NCBI RefSeq assembly: GCF_038593855.1
Contig: NZ_CP151996.1
Coordinates: 4,154,001 to 4,218,000 of the forward strand
DNA from: Lysinibacillus sp. FSL M8-0337
GTDB taxonomy: Bacteria > Bacillota > Bacilli > Bacillales_A > Planococcaceae
Direction of reading: 5' to 3'
Length of the DNA: 64,000 bases
The number at the start of each line of letters is the position of its first letter. The stretch's first letter is position 1. The notes below the pieces were generated by a model, which had not been told where the DNA came from, searched no databases, and saw nothing but the letters and a program-made list of their open reading frames with translations. Made by a program: the position numbers and the translations under genes. This document shows, in pieces, positions 26,858-36,308 of this stretch.

Positions 26858-27800
26858 ATGCTCTCCCCCTAAACAACATAAATAGGAAGATGGCACTTCC
26901 GATGACGCCGACCGTCATACTAATCGGAATTTCATAAGGGAAAATCAAGACGCGTCCTAAAATATCACATAATAATAGGAATGACATTCCGAGTAATGCT
27001 GTATGTGGTAATGTCTTTGCAAGGTTATCCCCTTTGAATAGCGATATGATATTTGGAATAATTAATCCAAGGAAAGGAATCACACCAACAGTTAATACCA
27101 CTGTAGTTGTTACGAGTGCTACTAACACTAGACCTAAATTCACAACGAATTTATAGGAAAGACCAAGATTTTTTGCAAAATCTTCACCCATACCAGCCAC
27201 TGTGAAACGATTCGCATAAATGTAAGCTAAAATTAGAACAGGTACACTTATGTATAAAAGCTCATAACGACCTTTCATTATTAAAGAGAAATCTCCTTGT
27301 AACCATGCAGTAATGTTTTGGATTATATCTGCCTTATACGCAAAGAATGTCGTAATCGACGAAAGAATATTTCCGAACATTAAGCCAATAAGCGGTATAA
27401 AAATCGCATCTTTAAACTTTATTCGATTTAATATTTGCATAAACAATAATGTGCCGGCTAAAGCAAATATGAAAGCGAAGGAAATTTTTTGGAAGTACGT
27501 GACATTCGTAAATAACATCATTGAAATTAGGACGCCTAATTTCGTAGCATCTAAAGTTCCTGCTGTAGTTGGTGACACGAACTTATTCCTACTTAAGCTT
27601 TGCATAATTAAACCAGCAATACTCATACCTGCACCTGCTAGCAAAATTGCTACAAGTCTTGGTACACGACTAATAATAAATAGTCTAGTTTCTTCTGAAC
27701 CGAAGTCTAATAAGTCACTTGGCTTAATATTTACTACACCAATGAATAGCGACACAATAGACAACACAACAGTTGCTGTTAAAAGATATCTTATTTTCAT
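26850..27800 (-). CDS. yclN: Siderophore ABC permease (YclN type)
   Basis: A 316-residue FecCD-family permease and first gene of the five-gene operon. Typical segments are LAGAGMSIAGLIMQSLSRN and VIPFLGLIIPNIISLFKGD. The ATG at 27800 has GGGG six bases upstream; an in-frame ATG seven codons earlier lacks a site. The promoter region has one strong and up to two weaker Fur-box-like sequences. Confidence 0.9.
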   Translation of the reverse strand: MKIRYLLTATVVLSIVSLFIGVVNIKPSDLLDFGSEETRLFIISRVPRLVAILLAGAGMSIAGLIMQSLSRNKFVSPTTAGTLDATKLGVLISMMLFTNVTYFQKISFAFIFALAGTLLFMQILNRIKFKDAIFIPLIGLMFGNILSSITTFFAYKADIIQNITAWLQGDFSLIMKGRYELLYISVPVLILAYIYANRFTVAGMGEDFAKNLGLSYKFVVNLGLVLVALVTTTVVLTVGVIPFLGLIIPNIISLFKGDNLAKTLPHTALLGMSFLLLCDILGRVLIFPYEIPISMTVGVIGSAIFLFMLFRGRAYA

Positions 27801-27846
27801 TGTAATCCCCGGTAGATTCATTTTTGCTTGTAATTAATTATCGGAT

Positions 27847-27865
27847 GAAAATGATTATCATTACT
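27847..27865. promoter_or_regulatory. Fur box upstream of the siderophore operon
   Basis: GAAAATGATTATCATTACT matches the 19-bp Fur consensus GATAATGATTATCATTATC at 16 positions. It lies 47 bases upstream of the first permease start. A second partial palindrome, TGAGAATTGTTCTC (27913-27926), may be another site. Iron repression of the whole operon is the expected result. Confidence 0.8.
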
Positions 27866-28040
27866 CACGATTCTCATTATAAGCATCTTTCTATTATCAG
27901 TCAACCAACTATTGAGAATTGTTCTCGTTTTAAGTGGAAATACTTGAAAACTTTGATTTTTCAACAATAATATTGGCTAAACGACTTATTTTTTATTGCA
28001 TTTCAACGCGCTCCCAAACCCGCAAGTTCCTCCAAAATAA

Positions 28041-28085
28041 AAAGGTAATTGAGAATGGCGTAGCTTTTCCTTCTCAATTACCTTT
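28041..28085. terminator. Terminator after ykvI
   Basis: A 15-bp perfect stem AAAGGTAATTGAGAA (28041-28055 with 28071-28085), with A/T-runs on both sides. Confidence 0.88.
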
Positions 28086-28088
28086 TAA

Positions 28089-29144
28089 TTACACTACTCG
28101 TCTTATACCTCGTAGCCATGCAAAAATAATAGACCCCACCAAAATAAACCCTACATAGCCCATCACTGCATATAATTTTGATACAAGTGTCGTAAAGCCC
28201 ACTAAGCTTGCCAAAAATCCTAAACCACCCATAAAAATTACAGCAACCTTAAAGCTAGGCTTTGTCGGTTTAAAAAATCGTACCGTAAATGAATAAAACA
28301 TTCCTACCGCTGTATTGTAAATCATTCCTAATAATGAAAATGACATTAATAACCCTACGATTGGATGAATTTCATTTGCCAACGCTAACATTGGAATATC
28401 TACCCCGACAATAACGTTCATTTTAGCAAGAAGAGAAAAATGAATAAGTAGAATGAGCGCGCCTAACAACAGTCCACCAATAATGCCACCCATACCTGCA
28501 ATTCGTTCATTACGGATTGCACCACACATCACTGTAAGGAGCGAGAAGCATACGCCGATATTAAAAGACATATAGAGCAAAGCCGTTACCCACCAGCTTT
28601 TAGAGGATGTTTGTAACTGCTGTTCTGCTATTGTTGCTTGCTCCGCAAACGATAAATCCATCGTAGCTATTGAATAGACTGCAATAATTGTTACGACAGC
28701 TAATAAATAAGGCGTTGCAATTGCAATAATATTAATAATGCTTTTTACATTCATCATTACTGTCATCATGGTAAGGGCAATCATACAAATGCTCCCCAGC
28801 CATACAGGTAGTCCAAACATTTGCTCAAAGGTAGCGCCAGCACCAGCAAACATAATGACTGATACACCAAACAAAAATAGCGATAACACAAAGTCCATTA
28901 AAAAGCCGATCGTATTACCTGAAATTTGATAAATCAAATCCTTATGAGACGTTGTCTGCAATCTCGAACTTATTTGTGCTATACACATTCCCACAAAGGC
29001 AAACCACAGTGTCGCCAAAAGAGCACCTAAAATCCCCTTATTGCCATAACTCGTGAAATATTGAATGATTTCTTGTCCTGATGCAAACCCCGCACCGACG
29101 ATAATTCCTACATAAGCACCGCCGATTTGTAAGCTCTTTTTCAA
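28089..29144 (-). CDS. ykvI: YkvI-family membrane transporter
   Basis: A 351-residue protein with about ten helices, of the YkvI family, which is distantly related to amino-acid/LeuT-fold carriers. It starts KKSLQIGGAYVGIIVGAGFASGQE, a typical first helix with a glycine-rich break. The start is TTG after GAGGAGAGAAGTGA. It lies 64 bases downstream of the racemase and shares a terminator, so it is probably the last gene of that operon and may carry the amino acids that the operon handles; that role is inference. Confidence 0.85.
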   Translation of the reverse strand: MKKSLQIGGAYVGIIVGAGFASGQEIIQYFTSYGNKGILGALLATLWFAFVGMCIAQISSRLQTTSHKDLIYQISGNTIGFLMDFVLSLFLFGVSVIMFAGAGATFEQMFGLPVWLGSICMIALTMMTVMMNVKSIINIIAIATPYLLAVVTIIAVYSIATMDLSFAEQATIAEQQLQTSSKSWWVTALLYMSFNIGVCFSLLTVMCGAIRNERIAGMGGIIGGLLLGALILLIHFSLLAKMNVIVGVDIPMLALANEIHPIVGLLMSFSLLGMIYNTAVGMFYSFTVRFFKPTKPSFKVAVIFMGGLGFLASLVGFTTLVSKLYAVMGYVGFILVGSIIFAWLRGIRRVV

Positions 29145-29208
29145 TCACTTCTCTCCTCGACTATTTATGCAATACTAACAATCATGATGGAAAATATGCC
29201 AAGCTCTA

Positions 29209-30318
29209 TTACCCTTTATAGATTTTTTTGCTAATTGTTAATTTATCAATAATATCTAAATTCGGCTTATAGCCGATACCGATGCTCTGTGGCACACGAA
29301 TATGCCCATCTTCTACTATGATTTCTGGTGTAACAATATCCTCGTACCAATAATGGCTAGAACCTGCGGTATCACCAGGCAGTACAAAATTAGAAAGCGC
29401 TGTTAAAGCGATATTATGTGCTCGTCCGATGCCCGCTTCTAACATACCCCCACACCAAACAGGAATAGCATGTTGTTGGCAATAGTCATGTATTTTTTTG
29501 GCTTCTGTTATGCCGCCTACACGCCCAATTTTAATGTTGATTACACCACAGCTACCTAGCTCAATTGCTTTCCTAGCATCTTCTAGTGATGTAATGCTTT
29601 CATCTAAGCAGATTGGTGTTTTCAACTGCTTTTGAAGCTTGGCATGATCGATAATATCGTCTGCTGCAAGTGGTTGCTCAATCATTAGCAGATTAAATGC
29701 ATCCAGCTGCTGTAGCACTTCGATATCATTTAATGTATACGCTGAGTTTGCATCCGCCATTAACGGCAAATTAGGAAATGCGGCACGAATAGCCCGAATG
29801 ACTTCGACATCGTAGCCCGGTTTTATTTTTACCTTTACTCGTTTATAGCCTTTTTCCACATAGTCCTTTATTAGCTCTAATAGCTTTTCAGTACTAGATT
29901 GAATGCCTACACTAATGCCTACATCAATAAGGTCCTTGCTTCCACCTAATGCATGGGCGAGAGATTGCTTTGTTTGCTGAGCATAAATGTCCCACACTGC
30001 ACCTTCAATCGAGGCTTTAGCCATGCCATTACGCCGAATAGAGGCGAACAAGGTACTAACCTCATCTGGATGTGCAATGTCTTTATGTAGCAAAGCAGGC
30101 ATTAAAAAGTCCTCTAACATATGCCACGTCGTTTTTAGTGTTTCCTCTGTATACCAAGGTGCTACAAAAGCAACTGTCTCACCCCATCCAATTGTGCCAC
30201 TTGCATCCTTCACCTCTAAAAGCAATAGCTCTTTTTCGGCAACAGTACCAAAGCTCGTTGTAAACGGTGCCTTCATTGGCATTTTTAAATGCCTAATCGT
30301 AATTTCTTCTATTCTCAC
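29209..30318 (-). CDS. N-acylamino acid racemase / o-succinylbenzoate synthase family
   Basis: A 369-residue enolase-superfamily enzyme of the NSAR/OSBS (MenC) subgroup. Catalytic features are present in order: KVKIKPGYD (KxK lysine), metal ligands in [16 protein letters not shown] and CLDES, and the second lysine in [12 protein letters not shown] at 30318, eight bases after AAGGAG, is the better start; a GTG three codons earlier overlaps the site. The setting, between a GNAT and an M20 deacylase and with no men genes, points to N-succinylamino acid racemization rather than menaquinone synthesis. Confidence 0.85.
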   Translation of the reverse strand: MRIEEITIRHLKMPMKAPFTTSFGTVAEKELLLLEVKDASGTIGWGETVAFVAPWYTEETLKTTWHMLEDFLMPALLHKDIAHPDEVSTLFASIRRNGMAKASIEGAVWDIYAQQTKQSLAHALGGSKDLIDVGISVGIQSSTEKLLELIKDYVEKGYKRVKVKIKPGYDVEVIRAIRAAFPNLPLMADANSAYTLNDIEVLQQLDAFNLLMIEQPLAADDIIDHAKLQKQLKTPICLDESITSLEDARKAIELGSCGVINIKIGRVGGITEAKKIHDYCQQHAIPVWCGGMLEAGIGRAHNIALTALSNFVLPGDTAGSSHYWYEDIVTPEIIVEDGHIRVPQSIGIGYKPNLDIIDKLTISKKIYKG

Positions 30319-30339
30319 AAACGTCACTCCTTATCCATA

Positions 30340-31164
30340 TTATAAAGCCAATAAAGAGCGTCTGACCAACAGATAAAAATGAACGTATTCTTTGTGCTTT
30401 TTCACACGAACAATTGCATATTCTTGCTCAAAAAAGGTTGTTAAAATCGTACGAATCTTATAACGCCAGTCCTCCGCTAATTTAGGACTCTCCACTTTTA
30501 TCTTTTGCAAATGCTGTGGAATTGGCACTAAATAAGCGTCCTTATAAAATTGTTGCTTACTATCGAATTCACCATCTTGATCGAGCACAGGCAATCCGTC
30601 GACTGTCAGCGACCACGATGCTATTTGTTCTGCCACTTCTTCTAGCTCATCTAAACAATCGTCTGCATGATTGCGCTCAATCCACCATTCGACTGCAATC
30701 CTGTCCGAAGGTAGTCCATCATTAAAATCGTCTTGCAGTGGACCGTAATAATCCACCTCATACTGATTACTAAAAGCACTAAGCTTTAAGAACGTTAAAT
30801 TTGCTAAACGCGCTTCTAATGGATCAATTAACCAGCGAACAAGTTGAAATCCGTTCTCTCTTGCATACTCTTGTTGGGCATGCTTCAATAGTTCTCCCAC
30901 ACCTTGTTCACGATATGTTTTGTCAACACCAATCATGTGTGAGTGTAAATACATTTTTCCGTCCAAATAGCCTACAAAGCAGTAATTAAAACCAATTAGC
31001 CGACTTTCAAGAAAAGCACCCAACAATAATCCACCGTTTTGTACAGCCGCTAAAATTTGATGCGATGGAATTGCCTGACTCCCCCAAATTTCAGCATTTA
31101 AGCATTGCACCTCAGCAATCTCCGCAGGTGTCATCATTTTTTTAATAACAACGTTTTTTAACAT
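30340..31164 (-). CDS. GNAT acyltransferase of the D-amino acid conversion operon
   Basis: A 274-residue GNAT protein. The acyl-CoA loop is near residues 90-125 (GVDKTYREQGVGELL), and the C-terminal half is a family-specific extension. In Geobacillus kaustophilus the equivalent gene product succinylates D-amino acids, giving the racemase substrate. Start follows GGAGG. It is 15 bases from the deacylase gene and about 20 bases from the racemase start, so co-transcription is likely. The acyl donor specificity cannot be read from sequence. Confidence 0.8.
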   Translation of the reverse strand: MLKNVVIKKMMTPAEIAEVQCLNAEIWGSQAIPSHQILAAVQNGGLLLGAFLESRLIGFNYCFVGYLDGKMYLHSHMIGVDKTYREQGVGELLKHAQQEYARENGFQLVRWLIDPLEARLANLTFLKLSAFSNQYEVDYYGPLQDDFNDGLPSDRIAVEWWIERNHADDCLDELEEVAEQIASWSLTVDGLPVLDQDGEFDSKQQFYKDAYLVPIPQHLQKIKVESPKLAEDWRYKIRTILTTFFEQEYAIVRVKKHKEYVHFYLLVRRSLLAL

Positions 31165-31179
31165 GTTCTGATGCCTCCT

Positions 31180-32307
31180 TTATGGTTCTAGTTCTAATGC
31201 TCCTAACACAGCGTTTGTCAGAATTTCGACTCCTGTTACAAGTCTTGCCTGTTTAAATTTCATTTTTGGATGATGTAGCCCTGGTGTTAATCCGCAACCT
31301 AGACCGAGCATAGTTGATTTTAAGTGCGGACGTTGCACCGCATAATGATGAAAATCCTCTCCTCCTGGGGTATGTACAGGCTTACGTAAATTAGACAATC
31401 CAGCAGCCTTTACAATAGCTTGCTCCATAATATATTGAGCCGTCGTATCTACCTCAGCAGCAACAATATTAGCAACTGTTCGTAATTCAATTTGCACTTT
31501 ATGCAATATTTTTGAAGAATCAATTACGCGCTTTACACCTAGAGCGAGTGTCTCCATAACATCGTTGCGTTGTGCTCGTATATCAATAGTAAAGGCGGCT
31601 TTTCCCGGAATTATATTGCCTGAAGCTCCTCCTGCTTGAAATTTTGTCATCTTAATGGAGACAGGCACCATTGGATCTGTATGAATTGTACGTAAATCCT
31701 CTATTATCGTTGCCCCTACTTCAATTGCATTTACACCGAGATGCGGCCTTGCTGCATGGGCGTCCTCGCCTATGATTTCCCCTTCCAGTAAACGGGATGC
31801 GCCGTGATACAACGCTGCACAGTATGTACCATCTTCAAGCTCATGGACAGGTCTTAAATGGACGCCAAATAAATAATCTAAATCATCAATAATACCTTCT
31901 TCTAGAACAGCTAATGCGCCCGTTCCTTTTTCTTCAGCTGGTTGAAAAATAACACGTACTGTTCCTTTTAATAATTGAGATTGCTCTTTCAATAGTAAGA
32001 GTGCACCAATTGCCATTGTCATATGACCATCATGTCCACAGGAATGATTCGCTCTAAACTCACCATCTACTTCTTGCCATAATGCATCAATATCCGTACG
32101 TAAGCCCACTTTGGGATTTCCCTTGCCGATATCAACATAAAGCCCTGTACAATTTTTAAAGCGTTGTGGGGAAAATCCTTCACGCGTCAACAAATCAACA
32201 ATATAATTTGTTGTCTCTACCTCTTTCCAGCTTATTTCTGGGTGTGCATGTAAATACGTGAAAATCTCCATTAATCTTGGCCTCAAACGATCCAATGCTT
32301 CTTTCAT
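31180..32307 (-). CDS. M20-family N-acyl-L-amino acid amidohydrolase
   Basis: A 375-residue M20D metallopeptidase-type deacylase. The metal ligands lie in SCGHDGHM and FQPAEEKGTGA, with PGGEDFHHY towards the C-terminus. ATG 32307 sits eight bases after AAGGGGG; a GTG three codons upstream overlaps that site. As first gene of the operon it would remove the acyl group from N-acyl-L-amino acids formed by the racemase. Alone it could be taken for an aminoacylase or hippurate hydrolase. Confidence 0.87.
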   Translation of the reverse strand: MKEALDRLRPRLMEIFTYLHAHPEISWKEVETTNYIVDLLTREGFSPQRFKNCTGLYVDIGKGNPKVGLRTDIDALWQEVDGEFRANHSCGHDGHMTMAIGALLLLKEQSQLLKGTVRVIFQPAEEKGTGALAVLEEGIIDDLDYLFGVHLRPVHELEDGTYCAALYHGASRLLEGEIIGEDAHAARPHLGVNAIEVGATIIEDLRTIHTDPMVPVSIKMTKFQAGGASGNIIPGKAAFTIDIRAQRNDVMETLALGVKRVIDSSKILHKVQIELRTVANIVAAEVDTTAQYIMEQAIVKAAGLSNLRKPVHTPGGEDFHHYAVQRPHLKSTMLGLGCGLTPGLHHPKMKFKQARLVTGVEILTNAVLGALELEP

Positions 32308-32459
32308 GACAACCACCCCCTTAAAATTGTTACTAGTAAGATTATTATAACGAAAAATAGTCCTATTCTACAGAAAATTAAATTATCTTCTAGCTAATAG
32401 ACTACACAAAAGACAAAAAAGATGCGTAGCAATGTCTTTTAGTTTTGTTGCGACTGACG

Positions 32460-32516
32460 ATGTATCCGCGGAAAACACCATTTTAGTGGACAACAACACT
32501 TTTCTCTATTATGCAA
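32460..32516 (+). repeat. Partial copy of the ~180-bp repeat
   Basis: CCGCGGAAAACACCATTTTAG and the following GTGGACAAC match the inner end of the GC-rich arm of the full copy 170 bases further on (CCCGCGGAAAGCACCACCGTAG), and then a hairpin remnant CACTTTTCTCTATTA. The hairpin's first half is missing. Confidence 0.65.
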
Positions 32517-32575
32517 AATAAACGAAACCTTAGCTGTTTATTCTTTTGCAGTAAACAATAAATAGAATCTTGTAC

Positions 32576-32754
32576 TAGTTGTTGGGAGTGGAGGCGGTGA
32601 CTCCTGTGGGAATGCACGTAGCGTAAGACGCAATGAACCGCGCGCTAGCGAGGGTTGCGGCTTACGTGTGTGCCCGCGGAAAGCACCACCGTAGCGGACA
32701 AAACGCCATAGCAAAAAAGTGCTAGATTGATGACAGTCAATCTAACACTTTTCT
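32576..32754 (+). repeat. Full copy of the ~180-bp hairpin repeat
   Basis: Begins CTAGTTGTTGGGAGTGG, followed by the GC-rich arm (GGCGGTGACTCCTGTGGGAA, GCGTAAGACGCA, GCTAGCGAGGGTTGCGGC, CCCGCGGAAAGCACC). It ends with the hairpin 32715-32730 / 32737-32752 (one mismatch) and CTCTATTA. It sits 22 bases beyond the POT transporter stop, where the hairpin may serve as terminator. Confidence 0.9.
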
Positions 32755-32775
32755 CTATTATCCCAGCATATTCAA

Positions 32776-34263
32776 CTAATTAATGCCTCGCATCGCTTTA
32801 GAAATAATCGGTGAAAGTACTAATAAGAGTATGCCAATAAGAATTGACAATGATCCTAAAAATCCGAAATATGTGAATTCACTTACAACCTCATATACCT
32901 TAACTAGTTGAGCGTTAATCGCTTGAGCCGCAGCACTAGTTAAAAACCACAGTGACATTGTTTGTGCAGCAAAAGCTTGTGGAGCTAATTTCGTTGTTGC
33001 AGACAGACCTACAGGAGATAATAATAATTCCCCAACTACTACTAAAAAGAATGATAATACTAACCACAACGGACTAACTAAAGCTTGTCCACCAGATAGA
33101 TGTGCCGGAATCATCATCACTAAAAATGATAATCCTGCAAAGAATAGTGAATAAGAAAATTTACGTGGTGTGGATGGTTGCTTATCGCCCCATTTTAGCC
33201 ATAACATCGCAAATAGTGGTGATAATGTAATAACAAATAAAGGATTTAGTGATTGGAACCAAGATGATTCCAACTGGAAGCCACCAAGATTTAACTGTGT
33301 ACGCTCATCTGCATACGTCGCAAGGATTGTTGCACCTTGCTCTTGAATAGCCCAAAACATAACTGCCGCTAAAAACAGCGGAATGTATGCAAGAAGACGA
33401 GATTTCTCATCTTTCGTTGTTTTCTTACTACGGTACATATAAATAAAGAAAGCTGTTGGAATAAGCACCCCAAGAATAGTAATAAGTAAACTAAAGACAT
33501 TCATCGTTAGCATACCAGTTTTAATGCCGATGCCACCTAAGACAAGAATAATTAGCGCTACAATAGCGAATTGTGTAAAGACTTTTTTACGTTCTTCTGG
33601 TTGTAACGGGTTATTTACTTGTAAGCCCGCTAATCCTAGATATTTTTTCTCTGTTACTTTAAAAACAATTAAACCAATTAACATACCAACGGCTGCTAAA
33701 CTAAAGCCTAAATGGAAACTATACTTTTGTCCAATTGTTCCGACAATAAACGGCGCAATGAATGCACCCATATTAATGCCCATATAGAAAATCGAGAACC
33801 CTGCATCACGACGACTATCTGTTTCAGCATAAATATCCCCTACAATACTTGAGACATTCGGTTTTAATAAACCAGTACCGATAACAATAAACGCCATCGA
33901 CACAAATAACATTGTCACACCGCCAGGGAATGCTAGCAGGAAGTGACCTATCATAATTAACACGCCACCATAAAAAATCGTTTTACGTGTACCTAAAAGT
34001 CGATCGGCTATCCAGCCACCAATAATACCCGACATATAAACAAGGGAACCATATATGGCCATAATGGAGTTCGCTGTACCGCGATCAAGACCTAATCCAC
34101 CTTCATTTAATTCATAATACATGAAGAAAATTAGAATCGCTCGCATCCCATAGTATGAAAAACGTTCCCAAAATTCTGTGAAAAATAATGTAAAGAGCCC
34201 CTTAGGGTGTCCGACAAAACCATTTTGAGGGACGGATTTTACAATTTCATCTTTAGTAGACAT
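32776..34263 (-). CDS. POT-family proton-coupled peptide transporter
   Basis: A 495-residue peptide MFS transporter (DtpT/YclF group) that imports di- and tripeptides with protons. The proton/peptide motif EFWERFSYYG is in helix 1, and the PTR2 signature FSIFYMGINMGAF is in helix 5. About 14 helices are predicted. The ATG at 34263 has AGAGG eight bases upstream; an ATG six codons earlier with AAGGA is also possible. Confidence 0.92.
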   Translation of the reverse strand: MSTKDEIVKSVPQNGFVGHPKGLFTLFFTEFWERFSYYGMRAILIFFMYYELNEGGLGLDRGTANSIMAIYGSLVYMSGIIGGWIADRLLGTRKTIFYGGVLIMIGHFLLAFPGGVTMLFVSMAFIVIGTGLLKPNVSSIVGDIYAETDSRRDAGFSIFYMGINMGAFIAPFIVGTIGQKYSFHLGFSLAAVGMLIGLIVFKVTEKKYLGLAGLQVNNPLQPEERKKVFTQFAIVALIILVLGGIGIKTGMLTMNVFSLLITILGVLIPTAFFIYMYRSKKTTKDEKSRLLAYIPLFLAAVMFWAIQEQGATILATYADERTQLNLGGFQLESSWFQSLNPLFVITLSPLFAMLWLKWGDKQPSTPRKFSYSLFFAGLSFLVMMIPAHLSGGQALVSPLWLVLSFFLVVVGELLLSPVGLSATTKLAPQAFAAQTMSLWFLTSAAAQAINAQLVKVYEVVSEFTYFGFLGSLSILIGILLLVLSPIISKAMRGIN

Positions 34264-34546
34264 AACAATATCCTCTCCCATTTTATTATTCCTTAAAAAT
34301 ATTATTACCCATTAGTAAGGATAAAAAACTATGTTTCACCATACTAAAGCGTTTTAGTCACTTTATCAAGAGTTTTAAAAAATGTTGAAAATTTATCAGT
34401 TTTCTCTATATTCAGATTGATTAGATGATATTTTCTTAAATATATTGAAATATCTACGTTTTCGCACTTTTTGCTTTATAAAAGAATAAAATATTAATAT
34501 AATATTTCAAAATACTATATAATCAGAAAATATTTTTTTATGCAAA
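34264..34546. other. POT promoter region, no gene seen
   Basis: Very AT-rich spacer upstream of the POT transporter. Weak CodY-like sequences occur (for example near 34520, TAATCAGAAAATATT) but with several mismatches each. No coding or structural feature was found before the hflX terminator. Confidence 0.4.
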
Positions 34547-34578
34547 TAAAAAAATCAATGGCGATAATCACCATTGAT
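34547..34578 (-). terminator. Terminator after hflX
   Basis: An eight-base stem ATCAATGG/CCATTGAT. The minus strand continues TTTTTTTATTTG. It lies about 170 bases beyond the hflX stop. Confidence 0.7.
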
Positions 34579-34746
34579 TGTTCATTATTTCAAAATGCAT
34601 TATTACCAATTAATAGAAGTTATAACAAGTGCTTTGCGACCTTATCTCAACGCACAAGCTTTATTCCGTTATATGTGTCACTTCCATAGAAATAAGCTAA
34701 GCCCCTTTTCTAGCTACGTGTTAGCTCACTTACATTTAATTCTATG

Positions 34747-36033
34747 TTATTTAACTACAAAATGTTGATATTTTGCGTAATCGGCTTCTTTTGCTTCAAG
34801 CTTTAATAATGTCCCTGCTTCTTCATATGCCGTTTCATAAATCGTCGCATTTTCATTTAAATAAGAAACAACATTTCCTTGCTCATATGGAATAAGCATT
34901 TTACAAGTTACATAATCAGAAAAAATATGCTGACGTATAATTTGTAAAAGTTCGTCTAAACCATTGCCTTGCTTTGCAGAAATCCAAATATTGTCCCCAC
35001 TGATAACAGGATACGGCACATTTGCTAAGTCCGCCTTATTATATACATAAATAGTAGGGATTCCCTCCACTCCAACCGCTTTTAACGTTTCATTTGTAAC
35101 ATCCATCATAAAGCCATGCTCTGCATTTGAAACATCTACAACGTGGAGCAATAAATCTGCATCCCGCGCTTCTTCTAATGTTGAACGAAACGCTTTTACT
35201 AGATGATGCGGTAACTTACTAATAAAGCCAACTGTATCTGTTAATAAAAACGATTTCTTATCATGTAATTCAATATAACGGACAGACGTTTCGAGTGTAG
35301 CAAATAGCATATCCTTCTCAAATACTTGTTTATGATCCTCTTGTCCAATTTTAGCAAGCAGCTGGTTCATGATCGTTGATTTGCCAGCATTCGTATAGCC
35401 CACAATAGACACAACGGGTACAGCATTTTTTCTTCTTTGTTTTCGTTGAGTTTCTCGTTGCTCCATTACTTGCTCGAGCTCTTTTTTTATTTTAGAAATT
35501 TGATCTTCAATTTTTCGTCGATCTAACTCAAGCTTGGTCTCACCTGCTCCACGGTTTTTAAAACCGCCACCAGTACCACCACCTTGACGGCTTAGGGAAG
35601 CATGTAAACCGACTAAACGCGGAAGCATATATTGAAGTTGCGCCAGCTCAACTTGCATTTGTGCTTCACGTGTTTTGGCACGGCGTCCAAAAATATCTAA
35701 AATTAACATCGTCCGATCAATGACTTTTGTCTCTAAATCGCGCTCTAAATTACGGATTTGTGAAGGTGATAATTCATCATTAAAAATCACAAGATTAGCT
35801 TGTGCTTCTTCATAAAAACTTTTTATCTCTTCGATTTTACCTGTCCCGACATAATGAGATGGTGTGACTCGCTCTAAATTTTGCGTGACGATACCCATCA
35901 CTTCCACATTTAAAGCTTCAGCTAAATTAGTAAGCTCCTCCATCGAATACTCAAAATGTTTATCATTACGTAAATTAACACCAACTAATATGGCCTTTTC
36001 TAACAATACATCTACTTCTTTCAATTTATCCAT
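34747..36033 (-). CDS. hflX: GTPase HflX
   Basis: A 428-residue ribosome-associated GTPase, which in other bacteria splits or rescues 70S ribosomes under stress. The N-terminal HflX domain (about 15-120) is followed by a glycine-rich loop (GGGTGGGFKNRGAGE), a coiled coil, and the G domain with GYTNAGKST (G1), DTVGFI (G3) and NKAD (G4). The start follows GGAGG. It is a single gene here. Confidence 0.96.
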   Translation of the reverse strand: MDKLKEVDVLLEKAILVGVNLRNDKHFEYSMEELTNLAEALNVEVMGIVTQNLERVTPSHYVGTGKIEEIKSFYEEAQANLVIFNDELSPSQIRNLERDLETKVIDRTMLILDIFGRRAKTREAQMQVELAQLQYMLPRLVGLHASLSRQGGGTGGGFKNRGAGETKLELDRRKIEDQISKIKKELEQVMEQRETQRKQRRKNAVPVVSIVGYTNAGKSTIMNQLLAKIGQEDHKQVFEKDMLFATLETSVRYIELHDKKSFLLTDTVGFISKLPHHLVKAFRSTLEEARDADLLLHVVDVSNAEHGFMMDVTNETLKAVGVEGIPTIYVYNKADLANVPYPVISGDNIWISAKQGNGLDELLQIIRQHIFSDYVTCKMLIPYEQGNVVSYLNENATIYETAYEEAGTLLKLEAKEADYAKYQHFVVK

Positions 36034-36211
36034 TCACAATCCTCCCACCAACGCCTTGGTGTTGCTATAACAAATTTTCTTCATCTTACCATATAATACC
36101 CGAAACTGTGTCTTTTAGTCGGCAAGGATTCCTTCCACCGCAGCGTTATTTATATAGCACATACTTCAAAGTCGAATCATCAAAAATAGTCTGCTCATTA
36201 TAAAAAAACAA

Positions 36212-36241
36212 ATGCGCCCTAGACTAGAAAATTGGGCGCAT
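36212..36241 (-). terminator. Terminator after putP
   Basis: An ATGCGCCC/GGGCGCAT stem. The minus strand continues TTGTTTTTTTA. Confidence 0.85.
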
Positions 36242-36308
36242 GCTTTAATGTAGATAAACTATGTTTATTTAGAAATGAGTAAACGAACATTCGCTTACTC
36301 TTATCGAC

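Noticed and set aside
29209..30318. menC of menaquinone synthesis
   Set aside because: Sequence alone allows it, but no other men gene is nearby and the acyltransferase/deacylase context fits N-acylamino acid racemization better.
34300..34540. CodY boxes upstream of the POT transporter
   Set aside because: The best candidates have about four mismatches in 15 bases in a very AT-rich region, which is expected by chance.
34574..34768. 64-codon plus-strand frame near the hflX end
   Set aside because: No ribosome binding site; it overlaps the hflX 3' end and follows the hflX terminator hairpin.
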